A stretch of DNA of 64,000 nucleotides. Source: Lichenifustis flavocetrariae (GTDB taxonomy: Bacteria > Pseudomonadota > Alphaproteobacteria > Rhizobiales > Beijerinckiaceae). Shown piece after piece: positions 10,620 through 22,215 of this stretch. Each line of letters starts with the position of its first letter. The first letter of the stretch is position 1. The stretch covers positions 124,001 to 188,000 of the forward strand of contig NZ_JAMOIM010000010.1 in assembly GCF_026130545.1 (NCBI RefSeq), given 5' to 3'. The notes beneath the pieces were generated by a model. The model was not told the origin of the DNA, did not search any database, and was given only the letters and a program-made list of their open reading frames with translations. The position numbers and the translations under genes were made by a program.

Positions 10620-10810
10620 GGACGGAGCGCTCGCTGCGTTGCGAAAAGTTCGGGATTGCCCGATGAGGTAGCAGGCCGGGCGGCCGACGACAAGACGAAG
10701 CGGGAAAAGCGGCCACTTCGCCCGATCATCGCCATGGATAGATGATTCATCCCGGAGCCGGCTCGTGCGGCGCTGCCGTTGCGAACCGACCAGGTCGATT
10801 GGAGAAACAT

Positions 10811-12805
10811 GTGAGCGTGACGGACAAGGCCCTCAAGGTCGTGGTGGAACGGCCGGCATCCCCTCCGGTTTCGGCGGTGCCTTCAATGCCCGCCGCCGTG
10901 TTCACGTCGGACGATACTCCCGGTACGCCAGCCTCGGCGCATCGCGCACAGGCCGCATTTCTGGCCGAACTCGCCTTGCATCAGGCGGTGGCGACCCCGC
11001 TCTGCGTCGGCTTGTTCGGCCCGGCGGGGGCGGGCAAGACCACCCTGCTCGCCTCGACGCTTCAGGCCACCGAGACATTGGGCCGCGCCGCCGACGCGGT
11101 CGGGCTCGCAACCCCGTTCCTGGGCGACGCCACGACGCTGCGGATCAGCGTCGAGCCGGGCCTGGACCCTTCGACAGCCATTCTGCAGCAGGCCTTTGCG
11201 GGATTATCGGGCGCCTACCCTGATCTCGTCAGCGCGGCCGGCGAAGCCAGTCACGACCCGCGGGCGGCGGCACGCGATGCCGGCGACCGTCTGAACGAGG
11301 CCCGGCACAGGCTCGACGACGAGCGCCGCAAGCTCGACGAACTGTCGGCACGCCAGGCACGACTCATGGAGAGCGTGCTGTTCGAGGCGGCGGGATCGCG
11401 CATCGACAGCTATGCCCGGCTCAATCGGGGCCGGATCGACCGCAGCCTGCGGCGGTTCGGCTTCCAGGGCGATACGGCCGTCACCTACAAGGAACTGGTT
11501 CGCGATGCGGCCGAGCCGGGCGTTGGCCGAGGCTTAGGTTGGTTGAGCGCGTTTTGGGCGTACCGCGGCCAGACGCGGCTGATCGTCGTGGCCGTTGCCT
11601 TCTTGGTACTGTCGTGGCTGCTCGGGCTTCTGATGGCCGATCAGGACAGTTGGATCGCGTCGCTGCGGTCGAGCAACGACCGCATGGGCCCGATCGCCGA
11701 TTGGCTTGCCGCGCATGGCCATTGGCTCGCGCCCCTGCAGCAGACCGCCGCCCTTGCGGGCCTGGCGGCTCTGGCGATCAACATCGTGCGAGGGATGCGC
11801 TTCATTCAGCCGGTGGCGCGCGGCGCGGCGCTGCTGCGCAGCGACATCGAAGGCCGTCGCCGCGACCTCGACGGACTCGTGGCGCATCAGGCGCGGCGCG
11901 TGGATACTCTGGCGCGTGATGTGGAGACCGCCAGCGCGCGCGCGGCCGAGGCCGAGAACCGCCTTGCGGCCATCTCCGTCGAACCGACGCCGCAGATGCT
12001 GTTCGCCCCGGAGGGCAGCCGATCGGGGTCAAGTTCGCGGCACGCGGCCGCGACTTTCTTTGCGGCACTGTCGCAGGCCATCGGTCGTCGCGGGCGGGAG
12101 CGTACGGGAACCGGTGCCCCGGCCCGGCTCGTGGTCGGGCTCGACGGCTTTGAGCGTGTGACAGGCCGCGAGGCGGCGGCCTTTCTCGATACGGCCCATC
12201 AGCTCCTGGCGCATCCCGGCATCGTGACGTTTCTGGCCGCCGATCGGGCTCAGCTCGCCTCCGGCCTGGCCGAGACCGATCCCGCGCTCGCCACCGCGAC
12301 CCTCAACCGGATCGTGCAGGTTCCGGTCGCGGTAGGGGGTGAAGAGGGCCCCTGCCCCGACGCGCGTCACCTCGTGCAGTCGCTGCTGAAGCCCGCCGCC
12401 GCCCCAAGCCAGGCCGGACCTGACGTGGCGGCCGAGGAACCCGACGCCGGACGCTCGGCGTTCGACCGGGCCTGGCTTCCCAAGGAATCGGCGCTGCTCG
12501 AAGCCTTGGCTCCCTTCGCGGGATCATCGCCGCGCGCCGTGAAGCGCTATGTCAATCTCTACCGTGTCGCCCGGGCCGATCCCGGCATGGTCGAGGCGAA
12601 TATTCACGAACTCGCCGCCCTGGCGCTCGGCCTCGCGCTGCAAAGCGGCGGCGGCTTACCGCCCGCCTCGCTGTTGACGAGCGGATCGCTGAATGGCGAG
12701 GTCCAGGCGGCCCGGCATGCCGCCGCCACCGCGCTCGGCGTCGCGCTCGACCTCACCCGCGATGGGCGCGGCCTCGAGACGGCACGACGCTACGGGGCAG
12801 TTTGA
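10811..12805 (+). CDS. KAP-type P-loop NTPase with membrane hairpin and coiled coils
   Basis: 664 residues from the GTG at 10811, which has GGAGA five bases upstream; an ATG at 10742 would add 23 residues. The Walker A GPAGAGKT is at about residues 70-77, and a Walker B-like strand [12 protein letters not shown] near residue 440. Between them are two membrane spans (about 256-277 and 306-327) flanked by heptad-rich segments (about 160-195 and 343-385). A P-loop domain interrupted by a membrane hairpin is the hallmark of KAP NTPases, thought to be membrane-attached signalling or assembly ATPases. Residues 480-600 resemble a C-terminal helical lid. Substrate unknown; the gene stands alone between ettA and a reductase gene. 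Confidence 0.72.
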   Translation: MSVTDKALKVVVERPASPPVSAVPSMPAAVFTSDDTPGTPASAHRAQAAFLAELALHQAVATPLCVGLFGPAGAGKTTLLASTLQATETLGRAADAVGLATPFLGDATTLRISVEPGLDPSTAILQQAFAGLSGAYPDLVSAAGEASHDPRAAARDAGDRLNEARHRLDDERRKLDELSARQARLMESVLFEAAGSRIDSYARLNRGRIDRSLRRFGFQGDTAVTYKELVRDAAEPGVGRGLGWLSAFWAYRGQTRLIVVAVAFLVLSWLLGLLMADQDSWIASLRSSNDRMGPIADWLAAHGHWLAPLQQTAALAGLAALAINIVRGMRFIQPVARGAALLRSDIEGRRRDLDGLVAHQARRVDTLARDVETASARAAEAENRLAAISVEPTPQMLFAPEGSRSGSSSRHAAATFFAALSQAIGRRGRERTGTGAPARLVVGLDGFERVTGREAAAFLDTAHQLLAHPGIVTFLAADRAQLASGLAETDPALATATLNRIVQVPVAVGGEEGPCPDARHLVQSLLKPAAAPSQAGPDVAAEEPDAGRSAFDRAWLPKESALLEALAPFAGSSPRAVKRYVNLYRVARADPGMVEANIHELAALALGLALQSGGGLPPASLLTSGSLNGEVQAARHAAATALGVALDLTRDGRGLETARRYGAV

Positions 12806-12833
12806 AGCACATCTTCGGCAGAGCAGATTGGCC

Positions 12834-13544
12834 ATGACATCCGATAGCGAAGACAGGCCCCGCGTCATCGTGCATATGGCGAGTTCGGTGGATGGGCGGA
12901 TCCAGTCCCGCCGTTGGGGCGGGATCGAGGTCGGCTCGCTCTACGAGGAGGTACATGCCAGCCTGAACGGCGACGCCTGGATGTGCGGGCGCATCACGAT
13001 GCAGGGCTATACACGCGGGCAGCCGACCGACGATAGCGATCCGACGCCGGTGCCGCGGGTCAGCCATATCGTCAATCGGGCCGCCCCTGGCTACGCGATC
13101 GCGCTCGATTTCGGGGGCCGCCTGCACTGGGGCGCCCGCAATGCGATCGACGGGGATCACGTCGTTGTCGTGCTGTCAGAAACCGTCTCGGATGCGCATC
13201 TCAACGCCCTGCGGGCGTCTGGCGTCTCCTATATTTTCGGCGGCCGCGACACGATCGACCTCGCTATGGCGCTGAAGACGCTGCGCCGTGAGTTCGGAAT
13301 CCGTCGATTGCTGGTCGAGGGCGGGGGTAAAATCAACGGCTCGTTCCTCGCGGCCGGTCTTGTGGACGAACTGAACCTGCTCCTCGCCCCGGCCGTCGAT
13401 GGCGGCAGCGGCGTGCCGGCCCTCTTCGATCATGAGGGGCAGACCACACCAGGAATCAGGCTGAAGCTGCGGAACTGCGAAGCGCTGGACAATGGCTTCG
13501 TTCGTCTTCGTTACGACGTGATCAGAGACGTTGACGCGCCGTAG
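12834..13544 (+). CDS. RibD C-terminal-like / dihydrofolate reductase family protein
   Basis: 236 residues with the RibD reductase fold: PRVIVHMASSVDGRI at the N-terminus, DAWMCGRITMQGY, the NADPH-binding GGRDTIDLAMALKTL, and LLVEGGGKINGSFLAAGLVDEL, the signature of the RibD_C family. There is no deaminase domain, so it is a stand-alone reductase, either for the riboflavin pathway or for an unknown ketone or pterin substrate. The start at 12834 is chosen because the conserved beta strand begins 10 residues later; the frame is open further upstream inside the NTPase gene. The spacing of 28 bases to the NTPase suggests co-transcription. Confidence 0.82.
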   Translation: MTSDSEDRPRVIVHMASSVDGRIQSRRWGGIEVGSLYEEVHASLNGDAWMCGRITMQGYTRGQPTDDSDPTPVPRVSHIVNRAAPGYAIALDFGGRLHWGARNAIDGDHVVVVLSETVSDAHLNALRASGVSYIFGGRDTIDLAMALKTLRREFGIRRLLVEGGGKINGSFLAAGLVDELNLLLAPAVDGGSGVPALFDHEGQTTPGIRLKLRNCEALDNGFVRLRYDVIRDVDAP

Positions 13545-13982
13545 CTTGATCGGCGTGCGAACATCCGGGTGGACCGTTATCGCGATTCCCGCCAAACATG
13601 AAGCCCGTGCGGCCATGCGCAACGACACCCCGTCCGGGGCTTCAACAGGGACGCCAGTCCATTAAGACACCCACACCCCGGGAGCTCAAGAACCGCTCTA
13701 TGATGAAGCACGCTGAACATGCAAGTTCGGTACGGAGGTCATACCTATCCAGCGTGCTTCACGATAAAGCGGGCCGAGCCGCGTTGCCGCCATGCCCTAA
13801 TAGCATAGACTTGACGGGCGCCAAAGTGGTCGATGCTCGGATTTTCCAGTATTCCACCCGAAATCGATGTTTTGGCAGACGTTTGCTTTGCAGCATTATT
13901 TGAGCACGGAGCCCAGAGCCCTGTCGGCGGCCGGGAACCAGCGCATCACGATATCGTTGAGTCGCGATCGAGGAGGGATGTG
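13545..13982. other. 438-base intergenic region ahead of ku
   Basis: No convincing coding sequence. It is more AT-rich than its flanks and holds one long inverted repeat (listed separately). The last 15 bases contain GAGGAGGGA, the ribosome-binding site of ku. Confidence 0.6.
13704..13761. repeat. 12-bp perfect inverted repeat (possible operator pair or RNA hairpin)
   Basis: TGAAGCACGCTG at 13704-13715 is exactly repeated inverted at 13750-13761 (CAGCGTGCTTCA), with a 34-base spacer that itself has a short GGTA/TACC pairing. No T-run follows, so it is not an ordinary terminator. Confidence 0.6.
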
Positions 13983-14849
13983 ATGGCACCGCGCGCCGTA
14001 TGGAAGGGCTCCCTGAGGGTTGGCGAGCTCCAATGCCCCGTCTCCCTGTACACGGCGGTGTCGACATCGGATCGCATTGCTTTCCACACGCTGAACCGCA
14101 AGACGGGTCACCGTGTGCATCGGGAATTTATCGACAGCGAAACCGGAAAGCCGGTTCCGCCGGCCGATCAGGTCAAGGGCTACGACACCGGCGCCGGGCA
14201 GACGATCATGATCGAGCCGGAGGAGATCGCGGCCGCCATCCCGGACAATGACAAGACGCTTGCGATCCGGACCTTCGTGGCCTGTCAGTCGATCGATACG
14301 GTTTATTTCGACCGTCCGTACTACCTGACCCCGAGCGATCCGGTCGGAGCACCTGTCTTCGCGCTGCTGCTGGACGGCCTGAAGGCCAAGAAAGCGGCCG
14401 CCATTGCCTCGGCGATCCTGTTTCGCCGGGTCCGCACCGTGCTGATCCGCGCGCATGACGACGGCCTCATCGCGACGCTCCTCAAATTCGACTACGAGGT
14501 CAGGTCGGCCGAAGACGCCTTCGACTCCATCCCGGAGGTCAAGATTGAAGATGAGATGATCGAGCTCGCGCGCCACATCATCAAGACCAAGATGGGGAGC
14601 TTCGATCCGAAAGCCTTCGACGACCGCTACGAGGAAGCCGTGGCGGACCTCGTGCGGGCGAAAATCGAGGGCCGTCCTCTCAAGGCACGGCCGGCGCCTG
14701 TTCCGAGCAAGGCTTCGGATTTGCTCTCAGCGCTGCGGGAAAGCGCCAAAGCGGCGGACAAGACGAAACCGGCGTCGCGAAGCCGCCGGGCGCCGGCCAA
14801 ACGGGCCGCCTCTTCGGACAAATCAGCCTCGCACCGCAAGGCTTCGTGA
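13983..14849 (+). CDS. ku: Non-homologous end joining protein Ku
   Basis: Bacterial Ku homodimers ring double-strand DNA ends and recruit LigD. 288 residues from ATG 13983, which has GAGGAGGGA upstream. The Ku core runs from APRAVWKGSLRVGELQCPVSLYTA through the conserved HREFIDSETGKPV, VKGYD, PYYLTPSD and the helical LLKFDYEVR and IIKTKMGSFDPKAFDDRYEEAV. The Lys/Arg/Ala-rich last 35 residues are the extended basic tail seen in many alphaproteobacterial Ku proteins. No ligD is in the window, so the partner must be elsewhere. Confidence 0.95.
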   Translation: MAPRAVWKGSLRVGELQCPVSLYTAVSTSDRIAFHTLNRKTGHRVHREFIDSETGKPVPPADQVKGYDTGAGQTIMIEPEEIAAAIPDNDKTLAIRTFVACQSIDTVYFDRPYYLTPSDPVGAPVFALLLDGLKAKKAAAIASAILFRRVRTVLIRAHDDGLIATLLKFDYEVRSAEDAFDSIPEVKIEDEMIELARHIIKTKMGSFDPKAFDDRYEEAVADLVRAKIEGRPLKARPAPVPSKASDLLSALRESAKAADKTKPASRSRRAPAKRAASSDKSASHRKAS

Positions 14850-14955
14850 AAGCGACATGTTCCGGGTCGAGGCTTCCTTGACGCGGTTCGATGGCAGTCT
14901 TACCTCTGATGGGAAGAAGAGCCCATTCCGCGGCTCTGGTTGAGCGAGGTTCATC

Positions 14956-15291
14956 ATGGCCGATGCGAATAGCGCGACCATCAAGGTTACGGACGCAAGC
15001 TTCAGCGAGGACGTTCTCAAATCCGCTGAGCCCGTGGTTGTCGATCTTTGGGCTGAATGGTGCGGCCCGTGCCGCATGATCGCGCCGGCCCTCGAGGAAA
15101 TCGCGGGCGAGATGAAGGGCAAGATCAAGGTCGCCAAGCTCAACATCGACGAGAATCCCAACATCACGACCCAATATGGCGTTCAGTCGATCCCGACGCT
15201 GCTCCTGTTCAAGGACGGCCAGGTCGCTTCGAAAAAGGTCGGCGCGGCCCCGAAGGGCGAGCTTCAGCGCTGGATCACATCCGCGATCTGA
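14956..15291 (+). CDS. trxA: Thioredoxin TrxA
   Basis: Cytoplasmic disulfide reductase, 111 residues. The active site [10 protein letters not shown] lies at about residues 32-41 and the cis-proline loop [11 protein letters not shown] near residue 75. Standard length, no signal peptide. A strong terminator follows 20 bases after the stop. In many alphaproteobacteria trxA lies beside addAB; here the neighbours are ku and bestrophin. Confidence 0.97.
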   Translation: MADANSATIKVTDASFSEDVLKSAEPVVVDLWAEWCGPCRMIAPALEEIAGEMKGKIKVAKLNIDENPNITTQYGVQSIPTLLLFKDGQVASKKVGAAPKGELQRWITSAI

Positions 15292-15311
15292 ATTGAGGAT
15301 GTAGATGGAAT

Positions 15312-15336
15312 AGCCCGGTCTCGTGCCGGGCTTTTT
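15312..15336 (+). terminator. Rho-independent terminator of trxA
   Basis: AGCCCGG (15312-15318) pairs with CCGGGCT (15326-15332) and is followed by a T-run. It lies between trxA and the convergent bestrophin gene. Confidence 0.92.
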
Positions 15337-15343
15337 CTTGGCG

Positions 15344-16240
15344 TCAGGTCAGAACGCCGAAGACGGGGCGAAGCGGCGCGGGCCGATTTTCGTCGCCGAG
15401 CGTATGTTTCAAGTCGATTTCGATCGTGCGTGTGATGGCCGTCATAGGGATCTCATGCGCCGACCGGGTGAACGGGTCTTCGAGATGCCGTCCCGACATG
15501 TCGAGCGTCAGGAACATCAGGCCGATCGCGGCCGAGCCAAGCGGCGTGAGGAAATTGAGTTCCGGCACGAAACCGAACGGCAGCAGCACGCAGTAGATCG
15601 ACACGAACACGCCCGGCAGGGCCGCATATTGTCGTGGCATAGGCGTGTTACGGATGCGCTCCAGGCCGCCCTGCGCGTTCGACAGATCGCTCATGATCGT
15701 GTTCAGCGCCGACGCCTCGATGGAATCGATGCGGTTCGCCCGCAATTCCTCGCCAATCATCTCCGCCATGCGGGTGTGAATCGCGAAAGGGATATTCGCG
15801 GCAGATCTGACGACGTCGAGATCGTCTTCCGCAAGGAAGCGGACGAGCTTGCGCGGAACGTCCTCACGTCGGAGCGACAGCCTCAGCGCATGCACGAAGG
15901 CGATCTGATGCTGGATGATCCGATGGCGTGCCGGTTGCGATTCCGGATTGGTCATCATCGCCGAGAGTGAGCGCGCAAGGCTGCGCGAGTGGTTGACCAC
16001 GGCGCCCCACAGCGTTCGCGCCTCCCACCACCGCGCATAGGCGGTGTTGTTGCGCAGACCCAGAAAGACGGCCAGTCCTGTGCCGAGCAGCGGCAGCGGG
16101 ATCGAATTGGGCGTGATCCACGTCCATCCAAACCCGACATAGGCGATCGTCACGAGAAGATCGAGGACGAAGAAGACCGCGAGGGGACGCCAAGTCTCCC
16201 GAACGACTTCCTCAACTCTGAGGTTTGAACGAACCAGCAT
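15344..16240 (-). CDS. Bestrophin-like (UPF0187/YneE) anion channel protein
   Basis: 298 residues from the ATG at 16240; a TTG at 16252 is an alternative. The family core is evident: SIPLPLLGTGLAVFLGLRNNTAYARWWEAR followed by LWG..VNHSRSLAR, then the late helices with PLPFGFVPELNFLTPLGSAA-like sequence (LPFGFVPELNF). Prokaryotic bestrophins form pentameric ion channels; animal and algal members conduct chloride or bicarbonate. The gene starts 4 bases after the carbonic anhydrase stop on the same strand, so the two form an operon, suggesting a bicarbonate role. Confidence 0.88.
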   Translation of the reverse strand: MLVRSNLRVEEVVRETWRPLAVFFVLDLLVTIAYVGFGWTWITPNSIPLPLLGTGLAVFLGLRNNTAYARWWEARTLWGAVVNHSRSLARSLSAMMTNPESQPARHRIIQHQIAFVHALRLSLRREDVPRKLVRFLAEDDLDVVRSAANIPFAIHTRMAEMIGEELRANRIDSIEASALNTIMSDLSNAQGGLERIRNTPMPRQYAALPGVFVSIYCVLLPFGFVPELNFLTPLGSAAIGLMFLTLDMSGRHLEDPFTRSAHEIPMTAITRTIEIDLKHTLGDENRPAPLRPVFGVLT

Positions 16241-16244
16241 CCGC

Positions 16245-16934
16245 TCAGGCAACCTCGGCCGGCGTCAGATCATGCAGCGGAACGAAGCGCTTTGTCTCGA
16301 CATCGTAGGCGCGCACGTCGCCACCCTTGATGCCGTAGACCCAGCCATGCAAGGCGATCCGATCCGTGGCGAGGGCCGCGGCGACGGACGGATGCGTTTC
16401 GAGGTGCTGCAGCTGGGTGATGACATTCTGCTCGACGAGCGCCTGAACCTTGTCATCGCCCTCCAAATCCCCTCGCGTGGCCTCCACCACCGTGCGGGCG
16501 GCTTCCGCGTTGCGCAACCATGAGCGCACGGTCGGCATGGCATCGAGCGCGCTGTCATGAACGTGCAGCAGGCCCTTCATGGCGCCGCAGTCGGAATGGC
16601 CGCAGATCACGATGTTCTTCACCTTCAACGCCATGACGGCATATTCGATAACAGCCGACACGCCCCCGAGCATCTCGCCATAGGTCGGCACGATGTTGCC
16701 GATGTTGCGGCAGACGAACAGTTCTCCGGGCTCGGTCTGGGTCAGCATTTCGGGGACGACGCGACTGTCGGCGCAGGTAATGAAGAGTGTGCCGGGGCTT
16801 TGGCCCTCGGCGAGCTTCTCGAAATGCTCGCGCTGCTCGGGAAAGACTTTTTCGCGGAATTCGCGCACGCCATCGAAAAGCTTTTCCGCGGCATGGTTGC
16901 CGCTGGGGCGGGAACGACCGGTCGAGATTGGCAT
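16245..16934 (-). CDS. Beta-class carbonic anhydrase
   Basis: Interconverts CO2 and bicarbonate. 229 residues with the zinc ligands in CADSRVVPE (Cys and the Asp-Arg dyad) and in VICGHSDCGAM (His and Cys). The segment FVCRNIGNIVP and the C-terminal GWVYGIKGGDVRAYD are typical. It is cytoplasmic (no signal peptide) and the first gene of a two-gene operon with a bestrophin-like channel. Confidence 0.96.
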   Translation of the reverse strand: MPISTGRSRPSGNHAAEKLFDGVREFREKVFPEQREHFEKLAEGQSPGTLFITCADSRVVPEMLTQTEPGELFVCRNIGNIVPTYGEMLGGVSAVIEYAVMALKVKNIVICGHSDCGAMKGLLHVHDSALDAMPTVRSWLRNAEAARTVVEATRGDLEGDDKVQALVEQNVITQLQHLETHPSVAAALATDRIALHGWVYGIKGGDVRAYDVETKRFVPLHDLTPAEVA

Positions 16935-17103
16935 TCAACACTCCTGCTGCGTTTGTCGCAATGCACAATAGCGAAGTTTGAGGTGCGGTTGCGTCACCCA
17001 TACAATCCTGGCCGAGATTTAATCCCCGGAATACCAGTTGCGCGCATCAATTGGTCGTCGATTCGTGGTTGCCGATGCGCCGCCGGCACGCGACAAAGAC
17101 GGG

Positions 17104-17571
17104 ATGAGCCTCGAATCCGTCCGCAGTTTTCTCGCCGAAAGGGCGCCCGACCTCCGCATCCTCATGTCCGAGAGCAGCAGCGCCACCGTGGCGCTGGCCG
17201 CCGAAGCCCATGGGGTCGAACCGGCCCGTATCGCCAAGACCCTGTCGCTCCGGGTCGGCAACGATGTGGTCCTGCTGGTCACGCGCGGCGATGCGCGGCT
17301 CGACAATAAAAAGGTCAAGGCCGCGTTCGGCGCAAAGCCGCGGCTGCTCGGACCCGACGAGGTCGTGGCCCTCACCGGGCATCCGGTCGGCGGCGTATGT
17401 CCCTTCGGGCTGGCGACGCCGCTCCCGGTTTACTGCGACCTGTCCCTCAAGGACTTCGACGAGGTCGTGCCCGCAGCGGGCGCCATCAACAGCGCCGTCC
17501 GCATCACACCCGACCGGATGGCGTCGCTGACGGGCGCCATCTGGGTGGATGTCTGCCAGACGACGTCTTGA
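17104..17571 (+). CDS. YbaK/ProX-family aminoacyl-tRNA deacylase
   Basis: 155 residues, with the start at 17104 (MSLESVRSFL); the frame opens at 17038, but the extension is not family-like. The editing domain shows SSATVALAAEAHGVEPARIAKTL, VTRGDARLDNKKVKAAFG and the substrate loop TGHPVGGVCPFGL. Members deacylate mischarged tRNAs (for example Ala-tRNAPro or Cys-tRNAPro). It is more like the ProXp/YeaK side than the true YbaK encoded just downstream on the opposite strand; the two stops are 3 bases apart. Substrate is inferred only. Confidence 0.82.
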   Translation: MSLESVRSFLAERAPDLRILMSESSSATVALAAEAHGVEPARIAKTLSLRVGNDVVLLVTRGDARLDNKKVKAAFGAKPRLLGPDEVVALTGHPVGGVCPFGLATPLPVYCDLSLKDFDEVVPAAGAINSAVRITPDRMASLTGAIWVDVCQTTS

Positions 17572-17574
17572 TGG

Positions 17575-18048
17575 TCAGGCCACGATCGGCGCGACTTTGG
17601 CGTCGAGCACGGTTTTGGCCTCGCCAGGGGAGAGCCGCACCTGAAGGCCGCGTTGGCCGCCGTTGATGAAGACATGCGGTTCGCTCAAGGCGCCTTCCTC
17701 GATCGCGGTCGGGACACGCTTGCGCTGGCCGAAGGGACTGATGCCTCCGACCTTGTAGCCGGTGAGGCGCTCCGCATCGGCCGGCTTCATCATGGCGCCG
17801 GCCTTGCCGCCGAACGCGGCCGCGAGCTTCTTCATGCTGACCTCCCGGTCGCAGGGCACGATCACGCAGACCGGCTTGCCGTCCACCGTCGCCATGAGGG
17901 TTTTCAACACGCATCGCGGATCGGCGCCGATCGCCTCGGCGGCTTGAAGCCCGATCCGCTCGGCATCGGGGTCGTAGTCGTAATTCACGAGGGTGAAGGC
18001 GACGCCGGCTTTGGTCAGGGCGAGCGTCGCGGGCGTGGTCTTGGACAT
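17575..18048 (-). CDS. ybaK: Cys-tRNA(Pro) deacylase YbaK
   Basis: Trans-editing protein that hydrolyses Cys-tRNAPro. 157 residues with LTKAGVAFTLVNYDYDPDA, VLKTLMATVDG, the catalytic-loop region DREVSMKKLAAAFGGKAGAMM, and TGYKVGGISPFGQRKRVPTAIEE, all highly characteristic of YbaK/EbsC. It lies between acnA, its upstream neighbour on the same strand, and the convergent paralogue. Confidence 0.93.
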   Translation of the reverse strand: MSKTTPATLALTKAGVAFTLVNYDYDPDAERIGLQAAEAIGADPRCVLKTLMATVDGKPVCVIVPCDREVSMKKLAAAFGGKAGAMMKPADAERLTGYKVGGISPFGQRKRVPTAIEEGALSEPHVFINGGQRGLQVRLSPGEAKTVLDAKVAPIVA

Positions 18049-18061
18049 CGGTACCTTTGAC

Positions 18062-18087
18062 CCTTCTCCCGTTCACACGGGAGAAGG
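18062..18087. repeat. Palindrome between acnA and ybaK, possible transcription stop
   Basis: CCTTCTCCCG and CGGGAGAAGG form a perfect 10-bp stem with a 6-base loop, 13 bases after the acnA stop. There is no T-run. Similar GGAGAAGG palindromes are common dispersed elements in Hyphomicrobiales genomes (general knowledge, not tested here). Confidence 0.7.
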
Positions 18088-18099
18088 AATTGCATCATC

Positions 18100-20796
<2,697 letters not shown>

Positions 20797-20909
20797 GGCG
20801 TCCCTGACTCGTTCCGGTAAGGCGAGGTTGGCTACTTATAGATGATTCCAAACTAGACCGATAACAGAGCGGTCTGCAGTGGATTTTTTGCATAGCGGGA
20901 GAGTTTTGG

Positions 20910-21527
20910 GTGCGGAGCGTCGAAGGCCTGACGGTCAGCGGATTGTCCGTCGAACGAAGCGGCCGTCGCTTGTTCGCGAATCTGTCCTTCGCGGTCCCGG
21001 CCGGAACTGCCCTGGCCGTGATGGGCGAGAACGGCATCGGCAAATCGAGCCTGCTGCGGACGATCGCGGGCCTGCTGCCCAAGCAGCAGGGCGAGGTCGG
21101 TCTGCGCCTCGGCCGGGACGACGATGCTGCGCCTTTGGGCGAACGCGCACATTATCTCGGACATTCCAACGGATTGAAGGCCGGGCTGACGGCGTTCGAC
21201 AACCTGGAATTTCAACGGCGATGGGCGATGGGCGACGGACTCCCGCCAGCCGCCGCTCTCGCGGCCGTCGGGCTCAGCCATTGCGCCGAATTCCCGGCGG
21301 GACTTCTCTCGGCCGGACAGAAGCGGCGCATCGCGCTTGCGTCCCTTTTGACCGCGCATCGCCCGCTCTGGCTCCTCGACGAGCCCGCGACCGCGCTCGA
21401 CCAACCATCGGAGACACTTCTGGTCGGCTTGTTGGAGGCCCATCTCGCCCGCGGCGGCTTGGCCGTCATGGCGCTGCATGCCCCCTTGGCACTCGCCACC
21501 ACCGTGCTGCGGCTCGGCCGATCGTGA
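20910..21527 (+). CDS. ccmA: Heme exporter ATP-binding protein CcmA
   Basis: ATPase of the CcmABCD complex, which releases holo-CcmE during System I cytochrome c maturation. 205 residues from a GTG. Walker A MGENGIGKSSLL, a degenerate signature LLSAGQKRRIALA (SAGQK in place of LSGGQ, normal for CcmA), and Walker B PLWLLDEPATALD are present, along with GHSNGLKAGLTAFDNLEF, typical of CcmA. Its TGA overlaps the ccmB GTG by 4 bases. The rest of the operon (ccmCDG) lies 20 kb away. Confidence 0.95.
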   Translation: MRSVEGLTVSGLSVERSGRRLFANLSFAVPAGTALAVMGENGIGKSSLLRTIAGLLPKQQGEVGLRLGRDDDAAPLGERAHYLGHSNGLKAGLTAFDNLEFQRRWAMGDGLPPAAALAAVGLSHCAEFPAGLLSAGQKRRIALASLLTAHRPLWLLDEPATALDQPSETLLVGLLEAHLARGGLAVMALHAPLALATTVLRLGRS

Positions 21528-22195
21528 TCGCGCCCCTGGTGGCCCTGTTCGGGCGTGAGATCGCGGTCGCGCGCCGGGTCGGCAGCGGCGGGTTGACGGG
21601 CGTCATGTTCTTTTTGGCCCTCATCACCATCGTGCCCTTCGCGGTCGGGCCGGATCTCACGCTCCTGCGCCGCATCGGACCCGCCATCCTGTGGATCGCG
21701 GCGCTGCTCGCGACCTTGCTCGGGCTCGACCGGCTGTTCCAGGCCGATCACGACGACGGGAGCCTCGATCAACTGCGCATGAGCGCCGTCCCGCTCGAAC
21801 TGGTGGTGATCGTCAAATGCGCGGCGCACTGGTGCACCACCGGGCTGCCACTGGTGATCGCGGCGCCCATCTTCGGCCTCACCTTCGCGCTCGACGGCAC
21901 GGCCTTGGCCAGCGTGGTCGCAACCCTGCTGGTCGGCACACCCGCTTTGACGTTGCTCGGGGCGATCGGCGCCGCGCTCACCGCAAGCTTTCGGCGCGGC
22001 GGCCTGCTGCTGGCCGTAATCACGGTGCCGCTCGCGATTCCCGTGCTGATCTTCGGCGTGTCGGCCGCCGCGGCGAGCAGTACCGGCCCGGTGCCGTTCC
22101 TGACGCCATTCCTGGTGCTCTGCGGACTGAGCCTCTTTACGCTCGCGGGCGCCCCCTTCGCGGCCGCGGCCGCGTTGCGGCTCACGAGTGAGTAG
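21524..22195 (+). CDS. ccmB: Heme exporter permease CcmB
   Basis: 223 residues with six membrane helices. The GTG at 21524 overlaps the ccmA stop (GTGA). Family features include LFGREIAVARRVGSGG at the N-terminus, the cytoplasmic loop LFQADHDDGSLDQLRMS, and the long hydrophobic PLAIPVLIFGVSAAAA stretch. It is the membrane partner of CcmA. Transcription would run straight into ccmC in the usual order, but here the next gene is convergent. Confidence 0.94.
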   Translation: MIAPLVALFGREIAVARRVGSGGLTGVMFFLALITIVPFAVGPDLTLLRRIGPAILWIAALLATLLGLDRLFQADHDDGSLDQLRMSAVPLELVVIVKCAAHWCTTGLPLVIAAPIFGLTFALDGTALASVVATLLVGTPALTLLGAIGAALTASFRRGGLLLAVITVPLAIPVLIFGVSAAAASSTGPVPFLTPFLVLCGLSLFTLAGAPFAAAAALRLTSE

Positions 22196-22215
22196 AGCCC
22201 CTCACTCAAGCCCGT

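Noticed and set aside
13598-13903. Plus-strand frame of 101 residues upstream of ku
   Set aside because: No ribosome-binding site, includes the inverted repeat, no family resemblance.
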